Shown: positions 16,340 to 26,365 of the stretch, piece after piece | How positions within the stretch are numbered: the first letter of the stretch is position 1 | Layout: the number at the start of each line of letters is the position of its first letter | NCBI GenBank assembly: GCA_964442745.1 | Contig: CAYUAI010000008.1 | Location: forward strand, 26,868-90,867 | Direction: 5' to 3' | Source of the DNA: CAYUAI01 sp964442745 | Lineage (GTDB): Bacteria > Pseudomonadota > Gammaproteobacteria > S012-40 | Length of the DNA stretch: 64,000 nucleotides | Position numbers and translations under genes: made by a program | Notes under the pieces: model-generated | The model's database searches: none | What the model was told of the DNA's origin: nothing | What the model saw: only the letters and a program-made list of their open reading frames with translations

Positions 16340-18534
16340 TTTCGTCTGGCTTTTTTGCGAGAAGAAGTGACCAATTCAAAATCGATTTTTTTATCTTCCA
16401 GGTTCACCCGCACCACTTTAATCTGCACAGGATCTGATAACTGAAATGCCTGACCTGTACGTTCCCCACTGAGCCGATGTTTGGCCGCATCAAAGTGAAA
16501 ATAATCGCTACCTAATGCAGTGACATGCACCAAACCCTCAACATAGATATCATTTAATTCAACAAAGATACCAAAGCTGGTCACGGTAGAAATACGACCA
16601 GCAAAGCTTTCCCCAACTTTGTCTTGCATGTATTCACATTTCAACCAGTCAACCACATCCCGAGTCGCATCATCGGCACGGCGCTCAGTCATGGAACAAT
16701 GTTCACCCACTTTATCAATATCTTCGGTGGAATAATGATATTTCTTTTCATGGGAAATTAAACGGCGGATCGCCCGATGCACCAACAGATCAGGATAACG
16801 CCTAATCGGTGAGGTAAAATGGGTATAAGCATCAAAGGCCAAGCCAAAATGCCCGCTATTATTGGAACAGTAAACCGCCTGACTTAAACTCCTAAGCAAC
16901 ACCAGCTCTATCAGGCGGGCATCGGGGCGCTCCCGTATGCTTTCAAGTAATTTTCGATAATGTTTGGGTTCGGTATTCTTGCGCCCACCAAAGCGCAATC
17001 CAAACTCTTTTAAAAAAGCCCTCACGTCGGTGAGTTTTTCTTCGGTCGGCGGGTTATGAATTCGATATAAAGCAGGCACTTCATTAACGGCCAAATAATC
17101 CGCCGCCGCCACATTGGCCGCGATCATGCATTCCTCAATGAGCCGGTGTGCGTCATTTCTAACGACGGGTACAATGCGATCTATTTTTTTATTTTCACCG
17201 AAGACAATCTGGGTTTCAGTCGTTTCAAATTCGATGGTGCCGCGCCGTTCACGACGCATCAATAACATCTGATACAAATCATAAAGTACCTCTAAATGAG
17301 GCACCAACGTCGTATACTGTTTTCGAAGTGGCTTATCATTTTCTTGTAAAATAGCCGCCACCTGATTATAGGTAAATCGTTGGGCAGAACGCATGACCCC
17401 ATCAAAAAAGCGATACTGCCGTACGGTTCCGACATGCGAAATCATCATCTCGCACACCAAACAAAGGCGATCCACATGCGGTTTAAGAGAGCACAATTCG
17501 TTGGATAAAATTTCGGGGAGCATGGGAACCACACGCTCTGGAAAATAGACCGAGTTGCCTCGGGTCAGCGCTTCCTCATCGAGTGCGCTGGCTGGCTTCA
17601 CATAATGGGAAACATCGGCAATCGCCACTAACAAACGCCAACCTTTTCCCTTACGCTCAGCATACACGGCATCATCGAAATCCCGAGCATCTTCACCATC
17701 AATGGTCACCAGTGGCAAATGACGCAGATCTTCGCGCCCAGCCATTTCCTGCTCAGAAACTGAAGTGGTGAAATTTTTAATTTGAGCCTGCACGGCTTCT
17801 GGCCACTCGTTGGGAATTTCATACGAGCGAATCGCCATGTCAATCTCCATGCCTGGGGCTAAATGATCCCCAAGCACTTCATCAATGCGTCCAACGGGCT
17901 GGGCACGCCAGGTCGGTTGTTCGAGTATCTCAGCCACCACAATCTGACCATCTTTTGCGGCACCGCGATGCTCCGCCGGGATTAACACGTCTTGCGTAAT
18001 TTTTTTATTGCTAGAAGCCACAAAACCAACCTCATGTTCCGCACGAAAACGCCCGACAATATGGGTATTGGCACGCTCCAATACTTCGACGGGCGCCCCT
18101 TCTCGCCGGCCACGTCGGTCAATACCGGCCACCCTGGCAACAATTCGATCGCCATGTAATAAACCACGCATGCGTTGGCCAGAAATGAACAAATCATTAC
18201 TTCCATCATCTGGCACCAAAAAACCAAAGCCATCCGCATGACCAATCACCCGCCCCTTAATCAAGTCCATTTTCTTGACTAAGCCAAATTCACCACGACG
18301 GTTACGAATTAATTGACCGTCCCGCTCCATCGCTCGCAAGCGGCGCTTCAATGCATCTAAATCCACCTCGTCACTGAGCTGTAACGCCACCGCCAGTTTT
18401 TTAAAGGTGAATAATCTTCCTGTTTGGCTGAGTTTTTCTGCAATAAACTCCCGGCTGGGAATCGGCCTCTCATAGTTTTCTGATTCGCGACCGGCAAAAG
18501 GATCATCCTTAAACCTTTTCTTCTTCATTGACAA
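16336..18534 (-). CDS. rnr: ribonuclease R
   Basis: 732 residues. A processive 3'-5' exoribonuclease that degrades structured RNA and acts in rRNA and tmRNA-linked quality control. Order of domains: N-terminal winged-helix and cold-shock domains (about 25-240), the RNB catalytic domain with the metal-binding DGEDARDFDDAV (about residues 275-286), then a C-terminal S1 domain (GRISTVTSFGIFVEL near 650) and a short basic tail (KKARRK). The tail is shorter than in E. coli RNase R. Overlaps rlmB by 4 bp. The start is 45 bp from the divergent tRNA-Leu gene. Confidence 0.96.
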   Translation of the reverse strand: MSMKKKRFKDDPFAGRESENYERPIPSREFIAEKLSQTGRLFTFKKLAVALQLSDEVDLDALKRRLRAMERDGQLIRNRRGEFGLVKKMDLIKGRVIGHADGFGFLVPDDGSNDLFISGQRMRGLLHGDRIVARVAGIDRRGRREGAPVEVLERANTHIVGRFRAEHEVGFVASSNKKITQDVLIPAEHRGAAKDGQIVVAEILEQPTWRAQPVGRIDEVLGDHLAPGMEIDMAIRSYEIPNEWPEAVQAQIKNFTTSVSEQEMAGREDLRHLPLVTIDGEDARDFDDAVYAERKGKGWRLLVAIADVSHYVKPASALDEEALTRGNSVYFPERVVPMLPEILSNELCSLKPHVDRLCLVCEMMISHVGTVRQYRFFDGVMRSAQRFTYNQVAAILQENDKPLRKQYTTLVPHLEVLYDLYQMLLMRRERRGTIEFETTETQIVFGENKKIDRIVPVVRNDAHRLIEECMIAANVAAADYLAVNEVPALYRIHNPPTEEKLTDVRAFLKEFGLRFGGRKNTEPKHYRKLLESIRERPDARLIELVLLRSLSQAVYCSNNSGHFGLAFDAYTHFTSPIRRYPDLLVHRAIRRLISHEKKYHYSTEDIDKVGEHCSMTERRADDATRDVVDWLKCEYMQDKVGESFAGRISTVTSFGIFVELNDIYVEGLVHVTALGSDYFHFDAAKHRLSGERTGQAFQLSDPVQIKVVRVNLEDKKIDFELVTSSRKKARRK

Positions 18535-18579
18535 ATAAACTCTCTCTCGGTAAAGTGCATGCTTTGGATAATATCAAAA

Positions 18580-18666
18580 GCCGAGGTGGTGAAATTGGTA
18601 GACACGCTAGCTTCAGGTGCTAGTGGAGGTAACTCCATGGAGGTTCGAGTCCTCTCCTCGGCACCA
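18580..18666 (+). tRNA. tRNA-Leu (CAG)
   Basis: 87 bases including an encoded CCA. The acceptor stem GCCGAGG pairs with CCTCGGC. The D-arm region has GGTGAAATTGGTAGACACG. The anticodon stem CTAGC/GCTAG encloses TTCAGGT, giving anticodon CAG. A long variable arm (TGGAGGTAACTCCA) marks a class II tRNA, and GGTTCGAGTCC forms the T-arm. It sits on the plus strand between rnr and purA, both of which are on the minus strand. Confidence 0.97.
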
Positions 18667-18736
18667 ATGATATAAAATGTTTTGCTGTTTCTTCTCAACA
18701 CTTGCATCAGCTTATTTCAAAATACCTCAGTGAACG

Positions 18737-18793
18737 ACAAGGCCCTGTTTAATAGAGGGTTCAACCCCCGATTGGGTGTAGACGATGCCTTGT
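18737..18793. repeat. inverted repeat downstream of tRNA-Leu
   Basis: ACAAGGC (18737-18743) pairs perfectly with GCCTTGT (18787-18793). The 43 bases between contain a second small GGGT/ACCC hairpin (18757-18767). It lies between the tRNA-Leu 3' end and the purA stop codon, so it could terminate either transcript, but no T-run follows. Confidence 0.3.
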
Positions 18794-18806
18794 GTCGGCT
18801 CATGCG

Positions 18807-20108
18807 CTAACCACGTAATGAATAAATATCACTGAGTATCATTGTTTGATTCCGCTCAGGTCCGGTGGAAACCAGCGCAATGCTTGTTTGAGTCACGCTT
18901 TCAATTTTCCGCAAATACGCTTGGGCATTCGCCGGCAAGGCATTAAATTCGGTCGCACCGACAGTTGACGATTTCCAGCCAGGCATTTCTTCATAAACAG
19001 GTTGGCAATGCTCATAGGCTTCGGCACCCACCGGAGGTCCTGTCACCACCTGATTATCACGCTGATAGCCAACACAAATCTGTATCGAATCCAAGTGATC
19101 CAATACATCCAGTTTGGTGATACATAATTCCGAGACACCATTGAGCTGAATGGAACGCCTTAATGCCACCGCATCAAACCAGCCACAGCGACGAGGCCGC
19201 CCAGTGGTTGAGCCAAACTCATGCCCCTGGGTGGCTAAATGCTCACCAATTTCATCATGCAGTTCCGTGGGAAAAGGACCCGCTCCGACGCGTGTTGTAT
19301 ACGCCTTGGTAATTCCCAGCACATAATTCACGTAGAGTGGACCGACACCACTACCACAGGTCGCCCCACCGGCTGTCGTATTAGAAGACGTCACGAAGGG
19401 ATAGGTGCCATGATCAACATCCAATAAAGTCCCTTGTGCCCCTTCAAATAATACGCTTTTATTGTCTTGCTGATATTGATCAAGTATTTCTGGAATATCT
19501 CCGATAAGCGGTGCAATCATTTCCTGAAAAGCCAGCGTATCATCCAGCACTTTCTGAAAATCCACCGTCTCGGTTTTATAATAATTTTTCAATACAAAAT
19601 TATGGTAATCAAGCACCTCACCTAATTTAGCTGAAAACCGTTCCCGGTGAAATATATCCGCTAAACGTAAGGCACGACGTGCCACTTTATCTTCGTAGGC
19701 TGGCCCAATGCCTCGACCCGTGGTACCAATGGCCGCCTTACCTCGCGCCTGTTCACGCGCCTGATCTAATTTGACGTGATAATCGAGAATTAATGGGCAC
19801 GCTGAACTTATTTTTAACCGTTCAGTCACCGGCACGCCATTTTCTTCAAGCATGCGCATTTCATCAAGCAAGTCCTTAAGGGAAAGGACCACCCCATTAC
19901 CAATGAAACACTGTACATTGTCGCGCAATATGCCTGAGGGGATCAAATGCAGCACGGTCTTTTTATCACCGACAACTAACGTATGCCCCGCGTTATGCCC
20001 CCCTTGATAACGCACCACAGCATCCACTTGCTCGGTCAAAAGATCAACAATTTTACCCTTTCCTTCATCTCCCCATTGGGTACCTACAACGACAATATTC
20101 TTAGACAT
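18807..20108 (-). CDS. purA: adenylosuccinate synthetase
   Basis: 433 residues, standard. It joins IMP and aspartate with GTP to make adenylosuccinate, the first committed AMP step. The N-terminal P-loop GTQWGDEGKGKIVD (residues 8-21) and GGHNAGHT with the catalytic Asp/His pair are clear; GTTGRGIGPAYEDK and GSTTGRPRRCGWFD are the IMP-binding segments. Its ATG overlaps the hisZ stop by 8 bp, the conserved hisZ-purA arrangement. Confidence 0.97.
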   Translation of the reverse strand: MSKNIVVVGTQWGDEGKGKIVDLLTEQVDAVVRYQGGHNAGHTLVVGDKKTVLHLIPSGILRDNVQCFIGNGVVLSLKDLLDEMRMLEENGVPVTERLKISSACPLILDYHVKLDQAREQARGKAAIGTTGRGIGPAYEDKVARRALRLADIFHRERFSAKLGEVLDYHNFVLKNYYKTETVDFQKVLDDTLAFQEMIAPLIGDIPEILDQYQQDNKSVLFEGAQGTLLDVDHGTYPFVTSSNTTAGGATCGSGVGPLYVNYVLGITKAYTTRVGAGPFPTELHDEIGEHLATQGHEFGSTTGRPRRCGWFDAVALRRSIQLNGVSELCITKLDVLDHLDSIQICVGYQRDNQVVTGPPVGAEAYEHCQPVYEEMPGWKSSTVGATEFNALPANAQAYLRKIESVTQTSIALVSTGPERNQTMILSDIYSLRG

Positions 20109-21297
20109 ATAATGATTTCTCTACTGCTTGCAAAACCCAATCGTTATTGCTATTCACTAATCGATATTGACAGCATAATTCTTCTGCCCTCCCTTTTTGA
20201 CCAGGCAATTCAACAATCACACGATAACCCTGCTGACGTAATTCTTTGATTGATATTTTTAATTGAGGATCATCATGCAACGGCGCATAAACGGTTTTAG
20301 CGACATCGAAAGGGACTTCCACATGCGCCAGCAAAGCACGTAAATCTAGACTAAAACCGGTAGCAGCACGGGCGCGACCAAACTCTAAGCCAATATCATC
20401 ATAACGCCCCCCTTGCGCCACCGCTTGCCCAAAACCTGGCACATAGGCTGAAAATACCACATCCGTGTGATAACGATAACCGCGTAACTCGGCCAGGTCA
20501 AAATGAATGGTCACCTGTGGTTCTTGCTGCGCTAACATTAAGGCAATATTTTGTAAATTTTCGAGGGCAACATGAACTTCATCACAGGCTGGCGATAATA
20601 TTTTTTGAGCTTCAAGCAAGACATCGCCTTCCCCATTGAGGTCTGCAAGACACTCAAGCATCGACGCAACCCCCCTGGATTTTACCTGGGTCAATAACAC
20701 GTGTATTTCCGGTTTCGCTTTACGTTGCAAGGCATCAAACAACGATTTTTCAAGCGCCTCCGATAAATCCGCCTGTCGAACCAGGCCCCGAAAAATAGCG
20801 ACATGGCCTAAATCAATATAAGGCCGTTCAATGCCGGTGATTTTCATCGCCTCGATCATCAGTTGTAGAATTTCAATATCACTTTCTACCCCTCGATGAC
20901 CAAACAATTCAGCTCCCACCTGCAACGGGCAACGTGAGCCACCCAGTTCTCGCACCTGGGTTAATAACACCGCCCCGTAATAACATAAGCGAACCGGGTG
21001 ATCCCTTTTTAAACGGTGGTTATCAATACGTGCAACCTGAGGGGTCATATCGGCTCGCAATCCCATCAAGCGGCCCGTCAATTGATCAATTAACTTGAAA
21101 GTTTGCAAACCAAGATCATTACCCGCTCCCACGTATAGCGAGTCCAGATACTCCACCAGTGATGGAATAACTAATTCATACCCCCAACCGCTAAAAGTAT
21201 CTAACAAAGCCCGGCGTAATTTTTCGAGTCGGGTCGCTTGTTCAGGTAATAAGTCCTCAATACCTTCAGGAAGTAACCAACGATCCTTTTGTGCCAT
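20101..21297 (-). CDS. hisZ: ATP phosphoribosyltransferase regulatory subunit HisZ
   Basis: 398 residues with the fold of class II histidyl-tRNA synthetase: LPEGIEDLLPEQA at the N-terminus, motif 2-like MGLRADMTPQVARI, and RYDDIGLEFGRARAATGFS near residues 300-315. It lacks the C-terminal anticodon-binding domain of a true HisRS. HisZ partners short-form HisG in the first step of histidine synthesis. Position directly before purA, overlapping it, is the usual gammaproteobacterial context and favours HisZ over HisS. Confidence 0.93.
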   Translation of the reverse strand: MAQKDRWLLPEGIEDLLPEQATRLEKLRRALLDTFSGWGYELVIPSLVEYLDSLYVGAGNDLGLQTFKLIDQLTGRLMGLRADMTPQVARIDNHRLKRDHPVRLCYYGAVLLTQVRELGGSRCPLQVGAELFGHRGVESDIEILQLMIEAMKITGIERPYIDLGHVAIFRGLVRQADLSEALEKSLFDALQRKAKPEIHVLLTQVKSRGVASMLECLADLNGEGDVLLEAQKILSPACDEVHVALENLQNIALMLAQQEPQVTIHFDLAELRGYRYHTDVVFSAYVPGFGQAVAQGGRYDDIGLEFGRARAATGFSLDLRALLAHVEVPFDVAKTVYAPLHDDPQLKISIKELRQQGYRVIVELPGQKGRAEELCCQYRLVNSNNDWVLQAVEKSLYV

Positions 21298-21442
21298 GAA
21301 TAGACCTTAATTCTTAATGATGAAGAAGCGAATGTATTGAACGCGGTTAACCGTCAATTTTAAGGGAATAAAAATTTGAGTACGCCGCTTAAATTCTCAT
21401 TCCTAAGTCGCATCCAGGCCTTCACCAGCGATATCACGCCGC

Positions 21443-21628
21443 TTAATTAACCGCATACAGTATCGCCAAACCTAATAACATACTGACCAATCCACCATAC
21501 CGTAAGGAGGTATTGTCCAGCTGCGCCATTGTGATTAACGCATTGCGCATTAAGTCCGGGTTGATAAAAGGAATCAATCCTTCAAGCACCAGTATTAACG
21601 CGGTCGCCACCCATAGTTCGTGCCACAT
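21443..21628 (-). CDS. yjeT: DUF2065 small inner-membrane protein (YjeT-like)
   Basis: 61 residues with two hydrophobic segments: about 6-22 (VATALILVLEGLIPFIN) and about 44-60 (GGLVSMLLGLAILYAVN). Length, two-helix layout and location between hflC and hisZ/purA match the YjeT/DUF2065 family. Function unknown. A bidirectional terminator at 21661-21693 separates it from hflC, so it may start its own transcript with hisZ-purA. Confidence 0.85.
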   Translation of the reverse strand: MWHELWVATALILVLEGLIPFINPDLMRNALITMAQLDNTSLRYGGLVSMLLGLAILYAVN

Positions 21629-21660
21629 TATTCGTTCTCAGCAATCATACGACTGACCAC

Positions 21661-21693
21661 AAAAAAGATCGGGCCACCGGCCCGATCTTTTTT
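21661..21693. terminator. bidirectional Rho-independent terminator after hflC
   Basis: GATCGGGCC-ACC-GGCCCGATC is a nine-pair GC-rich stem with a three-base loop, flanked by six A on the left and six T on the right, so it can end transcription from either side. In the working orientation it ends the hfq-hflX-hflK-hflC transcript on the minus strand. Confidence 0.92.
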
Positions 21694-21719
21694 AAAAGGA
21701 TGCCGCAACAAAAAGCATG

Positions 21720-22613
21720 TTACTCGGTATTCTCATCCATGCCTTTCGGTGTTGAAAAATACCTAAAAAATTCGGTATTCGGCTCAATAACGAACACATC
21801 ACTTTTACTCTTAAATGATGTTCGATAGGCATTCAAACTTCGGTGAAAAGCATAAAACTCGGCATCGGCATTATAAGCATCTGCATAAATTTTCGCCGAC
21901 CGCGCATCACCAATCCCTTTAATTTGTTCCGCATCACGATACCCTTCGGCAATGAGCACTTCACGCTGTCGGTCGGCATCGGCACGAATACGCTCGGCTT
22001 CTTCTGAACCGCGAGAGCGAAAATCTTTTGCCACCCGGCCACGTTCCGCTTCCATACGTAAGTACACCGAATTACTTACATCACGAGGCAAATCGATGCG
22101 CTTAATACGAACGTCAACCACATCAATCCCAAATTCAGCCAGTTGTTTGGATACGGTAATGGCTAAATTATTCATAATTTGCGCACGCTCTCCCGATACG
22201 GCCTCCTGGATAGTTCGTTTACCAAACTCATTCCGTAAACCATCCTTGGTAATTTGTGATATACGAAGCGAGGCTCTGCGCTCATCCCCTCCCATGGACT
22301 TATAATATTCAGCCACATTCACAATACGCCACTTGACGAACGAATCAACAATGACATTTTTCTTTTCACTCGTTAAAAATTCTTCTGGCTCGGCATCCAC
22401 CGTCAAAATACGACCGTCAAATTTACGTATATTGTGAATGAGAGGGATCTTGAAGTGCAAACCGGGCTCATAGTCAGACTTGACAATTTTTCCCAGACGA
22501 AACTTGATCACCTTTTCCCGCTCATCAACGGTAAACAATGAAAAAGAACCGACCACGACAACAACAGCTAAAGCCACCCCGATCAGTCGTAAATTATTTA
22601 AAATACGTTCCAT
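21720..22613 (-). CDS. hflC: HflC, regulator of the FtsH protease
   Basis: 297 residues. An N-terminal membrane anchor (about residues 8-28, LRLIGVALAVVVVVGSFSLF) precedes an SPFH/band-7 domain with LRLGKIVKSDYEPGLHFKIP, then a Glu/Arg-rich coiled-coil (AERGRVAKDFRSRGSEEAE) and the conserved C-terminal EFFRYF. HflK and HflC form a large cage around FtsH in the cytoplasmic membrane and modulate its proteolysis. Starts 2 bases after the hflK stop; last gene before the terminator. Confidence 0.95.
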   Translation of the reverse strand: MERILNNLRLIGVALAVVVVVGSFSLFTVDEREKVIKFRLGKIVKSDYEPGLHFKIPLIHNIRKFDGRILTVDAEPEEFLTSEKKNVIVDSFVKWRIVNVAEYYKSMGGDERRASLRISQITKDGLRNEFGKRTIQEAVSGERAQIMNNLAITVSKQLAEFGIDVVDVRIKRIDLPRDVSNSVYLRMEAERGRVAKDFRSRGSEEAERIRADADRQREVLIAEGYRDAEQIKGIGDARSAKIYADAYNADAEFYAFHRSLNAYRTSFKSKSDVFVIEPNTEFFRYFSTPKGMDENTE

Positions 22614-22615
22614 GA

Positions 22616-23827
22616 TTATCGCTCCCGACTACGTAGATTATCCCGCACCCGAGGCCTCGCTTCCGAGCTACGGCTTACGGTTTGATCAGACTGAAGAAAC
22701 GGTGGAACGACAGGCACCACGTTGCTTGAAGCATGAGCAGATGACATAAATTTATCCAGCGGCAAATATAGCAAATTGTTACCACCTTCCACATCTAACA
22801 TTACCTTGCTCACATTAGCCATGACACTCTCCACCGTTTCAATGTAAAGCCGCTGGCGAGTCACATCTGGCGCTTTTTTGTATTCTGCGTATAACTGAGA
22901 AAAACGACTGGCCTCACCTTCAGCCTGAGCAATCACACGCTCTTTATAGCCATTGGCTTCCTCAAGTTGGCGAGCGGCATTACCACGCGCTTTCGGAATA
23001 ATATCATTGGCATAGGCTTCTGCATCATTAATTAAGCGCTGTTTATCTTCCCGCGCCTTGATCGCATCATCAAATGCCCCCTTCACTTCTTCAGGCGGTT
23101 GAGCGCTCTGCAAGTTAACACTGGTAACCAACAAACCGGTTTGATAGAGATCCAAAATTTTCTGCATCAAGGTTTCAATTTGATCAGCGATTTCACTCTG
23201 TCCCTGGGTTAACACAAAATCCATCTTACTGCGCCCAATCGCCGATCGAACCGCCGCTTCAGTGGCTTGCCGCAACGTCGCATCAGGATCTCTCACGCTG
23301 AATAGATAGTCTCTTGCCTCTTTCACTCGATACTGTACGGCAAACTCAATATCAACAATATTCTCATCCTGAGTTAACATCAAAGCTTCCTGAGGCACGG
23401 ATGTGGATTCACGCGCATTGCTGGATCGATAACCTATTTCCACATTCCGGCTTTGATCAACATCAACAATCTCAACACGCTCAAATGGGTATGGAATATG
23501 CCAATGAGGACCTGAGCTGGTCGTATCCACATATTGACCAAACCGCAACACGACACCCCGCTCTGCCGGCTCGACAATATAAATTCCCGATAACACCCAA
23601 ACCACAAAACCAATGGCAACGGCACCCGCAACAAGAATAAGACTACCGCGACTGCCGCTAGAAGGGCCACCACCGCTAGCACCACCCCCCTTACCACCGA
23701 AGAGGCTGGTCACCTTAGCTTGTATTTTTTTTACCACTTCATCCAGATCTGGGGGACCTTGGTCTTTTCTATCTCGATTACCCCATGGGTCCTTATCGCC
23801 AGAACCACCAGGTTCATTCCAGGCCAT
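22616..23827 (-). CDS. hflK: HflK, regulator of the FtsH protease
   Basis: 403 residues. MAWNEPGGSGDKDPWG is the typical N-terminus, followed by a Gly/Ser-rich cytoplasmic stretch with GGKGGGASGGG (about 44-60) and one membrane helix (about 64-85). The periplasmic SPFH domain has ERGVVLRFGQY, then a coiled coil and a poorly conserved C-terminal tail. It assembles with HflC around FtsH. Immediately precedes hflC and follows hflX by about 130 bp, the standard order. Confidence 0.95.
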   Translation of the reverse strand: MAWNEPGGSGDKDPWGNRDRKDQGPPDLDEVVKKIQAKVTSLFGGKGGGASGGGPSSGSRGSLILVAGAVAIGFVVWVLSGIYIVEPAERGVVLRFGQYVDTTSSGPHWHIPYPFERVEIVDVDQSRNVEIGYRSSNARESTSVPQEALMLTQDENIVDIEFAVQYRVKEARDYLFSVRDPDATLRQATEAAVRSAIGRSKMDFVLTQGQSEIADQIETLMQKILDLYQTGLLVTSVNLQSAQPPEEVKGAFDDAIKAREDKQRLINDAEAYANDIIPKARGNAARQLEEANGYKERVIAQAEGEASRFSQLYAEYKKAPDVTRQRLYIETVESVMANVSKVMLDVEGGNNLLYLPLDKFMSSAHASSNVVPVVPPFLQSDQTVSRSSEARPRVRDNLRSRER

Positions 23828-23957
23828 TCGCTACTCCATCTTAGATTAATGTTTATACCATGTGTTTACCGCAGCTTTCTTGACTGTACTGTACCGATCT
23901 ATTAACAATCACATACATCTTCAAAAATGCGAGCGAGCTATTTGAATTCTATGCGCC

Positions 23958-25268
23958 TTAACCGGCACCTGCAAGTAAATGCCCATTACCAAACAGCACA
24001 TCATCAATGACGATCATACCTTCCTGAGCAAAGTTGTCCAGTGTTTGCTGTTGCAGGTTAATTTCTAACAGATACCCCCCATCATTCAATGATTTTTCTT
24101 GAGCAACCGCTCCCAGCCCATACAATTGAGCGCGTAAGCGGCCTTGCTCCGGCAATACCTTAACCCAAGTCTGTACCAATCGACAACCAAAATAACGCCG
24201 CAAAACCTGAGGAATTAAATCCACACCTTCGCCCGTCTTTGCTGATAACCAAATGCGCTTCACCTGACCATTTTCATCTTCGTCACAGCGGGGCATACAC
24301 TCATATAGGCCATCGATTTTATTATAAATTTCGATTTGAGGTATCTCTCCGGCCCCCATTTCTTTTAATACCGAGTTTACCTGTTCAACACGCACACCGC
24401 GATCATCTGACGTCGCGTCAATCACGTGAAGCAGTAAGCTACTTTCTACGGTCTCTTCTAATGTTGAACGAAAAGCAGCGATTAAATCATGAGGTAATTG
24501 CTTCAAAAAACCCACTGTATCTACCAATATCGCCGGACCCGCATCACCAAAATCGACACGACGCAAAGTTGAATCCAGGGTGGCGAACAACTGATCCGCT
24601 GTATAGACATTAGCCCGGCATAACTGATTAAACAACGTGGATTTTCCGACATTAGTGTAACCGACTAAAGCCACGGTAGGTAACGATACTTTTTGACGTG
24701 AACGGCGCCCTTGCTGCCGTTGCCGGCGGACTTTTTCTAAGCGCTTAGTGATGTACTTCATGCGTTGTGCGATCAGCCGCTTATCGACTTCAAGCTGCGT
24801 TTCACCGGGTCCGCGCAAACCAATGCCACCTTTTTGCCGTTCCAAGTGAGTCCAGCCACGGATCAAGCGCGTCGATAAGTGTTTTAATTGCGCCAATTCA
24901 ACCTGAAGTTTACCTTCAAATGAGCGGGCACGTTGAGCAAAAATGTCAAGGATAAGGCCCGTCCGATCAAGGACTCGGCATTTTAACCGTTGCTCCAAAT
25001 TACGCTCCTGGGCTGGCGATAAAATATGATCAAATATCACCAACTCAGCGTGAGTACTCAAAACCAAATCAACCAGTTCCTCGGCTTTCCCCTTACCGAT
25101 AAAATATTTCGGATCTGGCACAGAGCGCGCACCTAAAACCGTCGCAACGGTTTTCGCACCAGCCGAGGCTACTAGCTCTTCGAATTCACCCATATCCCGA
25201 TCAGGGTTCGGCCCAATATTGAGGTGAACAACAATCGCAATTTCACCGCCTTCCGGGCGCTCAAACAA
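23958..25268 (-). CDS. hflX: ribosome-associated GTPase HflX
   Basis: 436 residues starting at a TTG (MFERPEGGE), the typical beginning of the protein, with GGTGGTGAAG just upstream as ribosome site. The N-terminal domain (about 1-180) contains GKGKAEELV and the GGIGLRGPGETQLE signature. The GTPase domain has G1 GYTNVGKST (about residue 205), G3 DTVGF and G4 NKID, and a C-terminal domain follows. HflX splits stalled or heat-damaged ribosomes in E. coli. Twenty bases downstream of hfq and in the same operon. Confidence 0.94.
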   Translation of the reverse strand: MFERPEGGEIAIVVHLNIGPNPDRDMGEFEELVASAGAKTVATVLGARSVPDPKYFIGKGKAEELVDLVLSTHAELVIFDHILSPAQERNLEQRLKCRVLDRTGLILDIFAQRARSFEGKLQVELAQLKHLSTRLIRGWTHLERQKGGIGLRGPGETQLEVDKRLIAQRMKYITKRLEKVRRQRQQGRRSRQKVSLPTVALVGYTNVGKSTLFNQLCRANVYTADQLFATLDSTLRRVDFGDAGPAILVDTVGFLKQLPHDLIAAFRSTLEETVESSLLLHVIDATSDDRGVRVEQVNSVLKEMGAGEIPQIEIYNKIDGLYECMPRCDEDENGQVKRIWLSAKTGEGVDLIPQVLRRYFGCRLVQTWVKVLPEQGRLRAQLYGLGAVAQEKSLNDGGYLLEINLQQQTLDNFAQEGMIVIDDVLFGNGHLLAGAG

Positions 25269-25288
25269 ACTTCACCACCAAACGACAA

Positions 25289-25537
25289 TTAGCTATCCGA
25301 TTCAGATGATAATTCATCAGGATTTGTTAATTTCACATTTCTAGAGGGCACAACAGTAGAAATAGCATGCTTATATACCATTTGGCTCACACTATTCTTC
25401 AGCAAAACAACAAATTGATCGAATGAATCTATTTGCCCCTGCAATTTAATGCCATTCACCAGATAGATAGAAACAGGTATTTTTTCCTTCCGTAGCATAT
25501 TCAAGAAAGGGTCTTGTAATGTCTGCCCTTTTGACAT
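25289..25537 (-). CDS. hfq: RNA chaperone Hfq
   Basis: 82 residues. The Sm fold fills residues about 7-66: GQTLQDPFLNMLRKEKIPVSIYLVNG with the distal-face residues, then Sm2 motif YKHAISTVVPSR. The C-terminal tail is short and acidic (DELSSESDS), shorter than in E. coli. Hfq is a hexamer that pairs small RNAs with mRNAs. A strong AAGGAGAT lies 5 bases before the ATG. Normally miaA lies directly upstream; here 828 bases intervene. Confidence 0.97.
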   Translation of the reverse strand: MSKGQTLQDPFLNMLRKEKIPVSIYLVNGIKLQGQIDSFDQFVVLLKNSVSQMVYKHAISTVVPSRNVKLTNPDELSSESDS

Positions 25538-26365
25538 GTTTCATCTCCTTTTTTAATTAATTATTTTTCTGCATAACGGCCATAAATCAAACCGCTGATT
25601 TCAAAATCGGTTAATTACTCTCGCTACTCAGCCGATTTACCCAGCCTAGCGATGCACTCGCTTATACCTGTTAAATCCAGTCACTGATATAACGAACATT
25701 GAATAAAAAACCGCCCACTACATTCTATCGACAAATATTCGCAGGATAAGCCATTAGGTAACTCGGCCTATCCCGAACACGCTGCTTTTCTAAACAGGAC
25801 ATAGAATTTCACTTCACACCGAATCTAATCATCATAGCCATCTAAATTGCCTACAGAACACCAACTGACGGACAATATCACTCATCCATGATTAGCTAAA
25901 CTACAATGACGACAGCGGATGATTACTGTGTATCATGCGATACAAAGCAATCACGTCGCTGAGTATAGGATAAACAATTGCAAATTTAAACTTAATTATT
26001 GTCATACCTACCTGATATCTTTCTAATGAGACATCGTTGAACTCGCACCATTGACAATCTCATTCATTATAATGCATAAAAACAAAAGATCTATCTCGGC
26101 GTAGGTAACTTATAGTAGCAACACAAATCACCCATAATAAACCGTAAAAAGGAAAAGGTCATTGATTAGAATCACACCTTACTTGTATACCCCATCCACC
26201 ACCGCTATCAAAAGCTAAATGCCAACACGGGCCATTATCCGGCACGCTGATATCCACATACCTAGCCAAACATTGAGTTTTGATATCAAACGCTTAACCC
26301 TCACTCCCGAAAGCCTAAACCGAGCTAAATTTAATGACAGTGACTCTGATGTATGGAGTGTGGGC
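25538..26365. other. unusual non-coding gap between hfq and miaA
   Basis: About 830 bases separate two genes that usually touch. Most is AT-rich with stops in all frames. At 26219-26407 a plus-strand frame of 62 codons opens just after a stop; the stretch SDVWSVGLYWDF resembles the last beta strand of an outer-membrane barrel protein, and it runs on into the 3' end of miaA. With no upstream barrel visible it could be a gene remnant or chance. The hfq promoter must lie in this region; I could not place it. Confidence 0.45.
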
